The notes beneath the pieces were generated by a model. The model was given only the letters and a program-made list of their open reading frames with translations, ran no database searches and was not told where the DNA came from. Shown here one piece after another: positions 63,160 to 64,000 of a stretch of 64,000 nt of DNA. The stretch is from Methylobacterium phyllostachyos (GTDB lineage Bacteria > Pseudomonadota > Alphaproteobacteria > Rhizobiales > Beijerinckiaceae): NCBI RefSeq assembly GCF_900103445.1, contig NZ_FNHS01000001.1, forward strand, positions 477,371 to 541,370, written 5' to 3'. Numbering within the stretch: position 1 is the first letter of the stretch; every line of letters begins with the position of its first letter. A program made the translations under genes and the position numbers.

Positions 63160-63453
63160 TCAGGTTTCGCCGCGCATGGGTCTCATGAGAGCGCCGAGCA
63201 GGAAACCGAGCTGCCCGCAGACGAGCAGAGCCAGCCCGCGGCGCATACTGCCGCTGGCGCTGAGGTGATGGATGTACATGCCGTAGGCCAACTCACCAGC
63301 GACGATCGGCGGGAACGCCAGCAGCCACCATGCCGAGCCGAACCGCCCCAGACCCAGCCCGAGCAGCGCGTTCAGCAACAGACCCTTCATCGCCGCCCGT
63401 CCCCGCATCCCGGCATGGGCCAGGTGGTAGACCGATCCCGCCCGCCGCGCCAT
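63160..63453 (-). CDS. Hypothetical small membrane protein, 97 aa
   Basis: From ATG 63453; a Met at residue 22 (MKGLLLNALLGLGLGRFGSAWW) is an equally good start. Two to three transmembrane segments (WWLLAFPPIVAGELAYGMYI, LALLVCGQLGFLLGALM). Located after the sugar transferase on the same strand, so perhaps a polysaccharide gene. No family recognised. Confidence 0.5.
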   Translation of the reverse strand: MARRAGSVYHLAHAGMRGRAAMKGLLLNALLGLGLGRFGSAWWLLAFPPIVAGELAYGMYIHHLSASGSMRRGLALLVCGQLGFLLGALMRPMRGET

Positions 63454-63503
63454 CGTGCTCGGATCCGTCCCAGTCGCGGCACTTCCGGCTTGAGCGCCCC
63501 GTC

Positions 63504-64000
63504 CTAGCGGCTTCCGCGCTGGGCGAGGACGGCCGGGACGGTGCGCAGCATGATGGCGATGTCCCGGCGCAAGCTCCAGCGGCTGGCATAGTCCAGATCC
63601 AGCGCCACACGCTCGGCATAGCTCGTGTCCGACCGGCCCGAGACCTGCCACAGCCCCGTCACCCCCGGCGGCACCGCAAAGCAGGTCGCAAACGCCCGGC
63701 CGTAGCGCGCGACCTCGGCCGGGACGATCGGGCGCGGGCCGACCAGGCTCATCTCGCCACGCAGGACGTTCCACAGCTGGGGCAGCTCGTCCAGCGAGGT
63801 CTTGCGTAGCACCTGGCCGATCGCGGTGATGCGCGGATCGTTGCTGAGCTTGTGCGTCTCGGCCCATTCGGCCCGGGCCTGCGGGTCGGCGGCCAGGTGC
63901 CGGGCGAGCACCGCCTCGCCGTCCGGGACCATGGAGCGGAACTTGAGGCAGCCGAAGCTGCGCCCGTCGCGGCCCAGGCGCCTGTGGCGGAAGATCGGGG
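63504..64000 (-). CDS. Polysaccharide-initiating sugar transferase, partial
   Basis: The 5' end lies beyond the right edge. The visible C-terminal part reads PIFRHRRLGRDGRSFGCLKF then RSMVPD, TSLDELPQLWNVLRGEMSLVGPRPIVPAEVARYG and PPGVTGLWQVSGRSDTSY: the bacterial sugar transferase (WbaP/ExoY-type) core. Transfers a sugar-1-phosphate to undecaprenyl phosphate at the inner membrane, starting exopolysaccharide synthesis. Confidence 0.93.
   Translation of the reverse strand, partial: PIFRHRRLGRDGRSFGCLKFRSMVPDGEAVLARHLAADPQARAEWAETHKLSNDPRITAIGQVLRKTSLDELPQLWNVLRGEMSLVGPRPIVPAEVARYGRAFATCFAVPPGVTGLWQVSGRSDTSYAERVALDLDYASRWSLRRDIAIMLRTVPAVLAQRGSR

Overview
The window looks like a GC-rich alphaproteobacterial methylotroph, most likely Methylobacterium/Methylorubrum. 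The best single marker is a complete XoxF-type (lanthanide-dependent) methanol dehydrogenase at 21194-22996. A YdeP-like formate dehydrogenase family protein, a sorAB pair and the overall codon use agree with this.

Region 1 (1-17.6 kb) is respiratory and sulfur-related. A diheme c4-like cytochrome and a TsdA-like diheme cytochrome lead a compact ba3-type oxidase operon (a tiny one-helix protein, subunit II, subunit I, Sco, CtaG-like, DUF1275). Convergent to it is a pyrophosphatase gene (ppa) with a fluoride riboswitch leader, divergent from a CLC-family gene joined to a class III cyclase. Then come a very degenerate ABC exporter, a Tat-exported sulfite dehydrogenase with its cytochrome (sorAB-like), a beta-propeller gene broken by an amber codon, a second sulfite-oxidase-family protein and a YetF/DUF421-like protein.

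Region 2 (18.2-28.1 kb) is mosaic. An IS3-family element abuts a truncated ppa remnant. A second fluoride riboswitch follows with no gene directly behind it, then xoxF, enolase and ilvD on the plus strand. On the minus strand a third fluoride riboswitch leads a ppa-gpmA-small membrane protein operon. The gpmA copy is interrupted by a 100-bp insertion with a 5-bp target duplication. Three fluoride aptamers near spare copies of fluoride-sensitive enzymes (pyrophosphatase, enolase) plus phosphoglycerate mutase and a CLC protein suggest a fluoride-tolerance island. This is the most interesting system in the window.

Region 3 (about 28-49.9 kb) is a prophage-like or satellite-like element. It has an AEP-type replication primase, a ParB-like gene fused by deletion to a portal remnant, a frameshifted S49 protease, lambda-like decoration (D) and major capsid (E) proteins, a phage regulator pair with a palindromic operator, many small unknown genes, a HIRAN-domain gene hit by a second IS3-family element, and a tyrosine integrase next to a 3' tRNA-Gly fragment (an attachment site). 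Terminase and nearly all tail genes are absent.

Region 4 (49.9-64 kb) looks like ordinary chromosome: a thiamine-binding-like protein, a broken metallothionein gene, a YdeP/FdhF-type oxidoreductase with a pentapeptide-repeat membrane protein, an OhrR/MarR regulator, selA, a mannose-1-phosphate guanylyltransferase, an RND-pump remnant, a TetR regulator, two short-chain dehydrogenases, an alpha/beta hydrolase and, running off the right edge, a polysaccharide-initiating sugar transferase.
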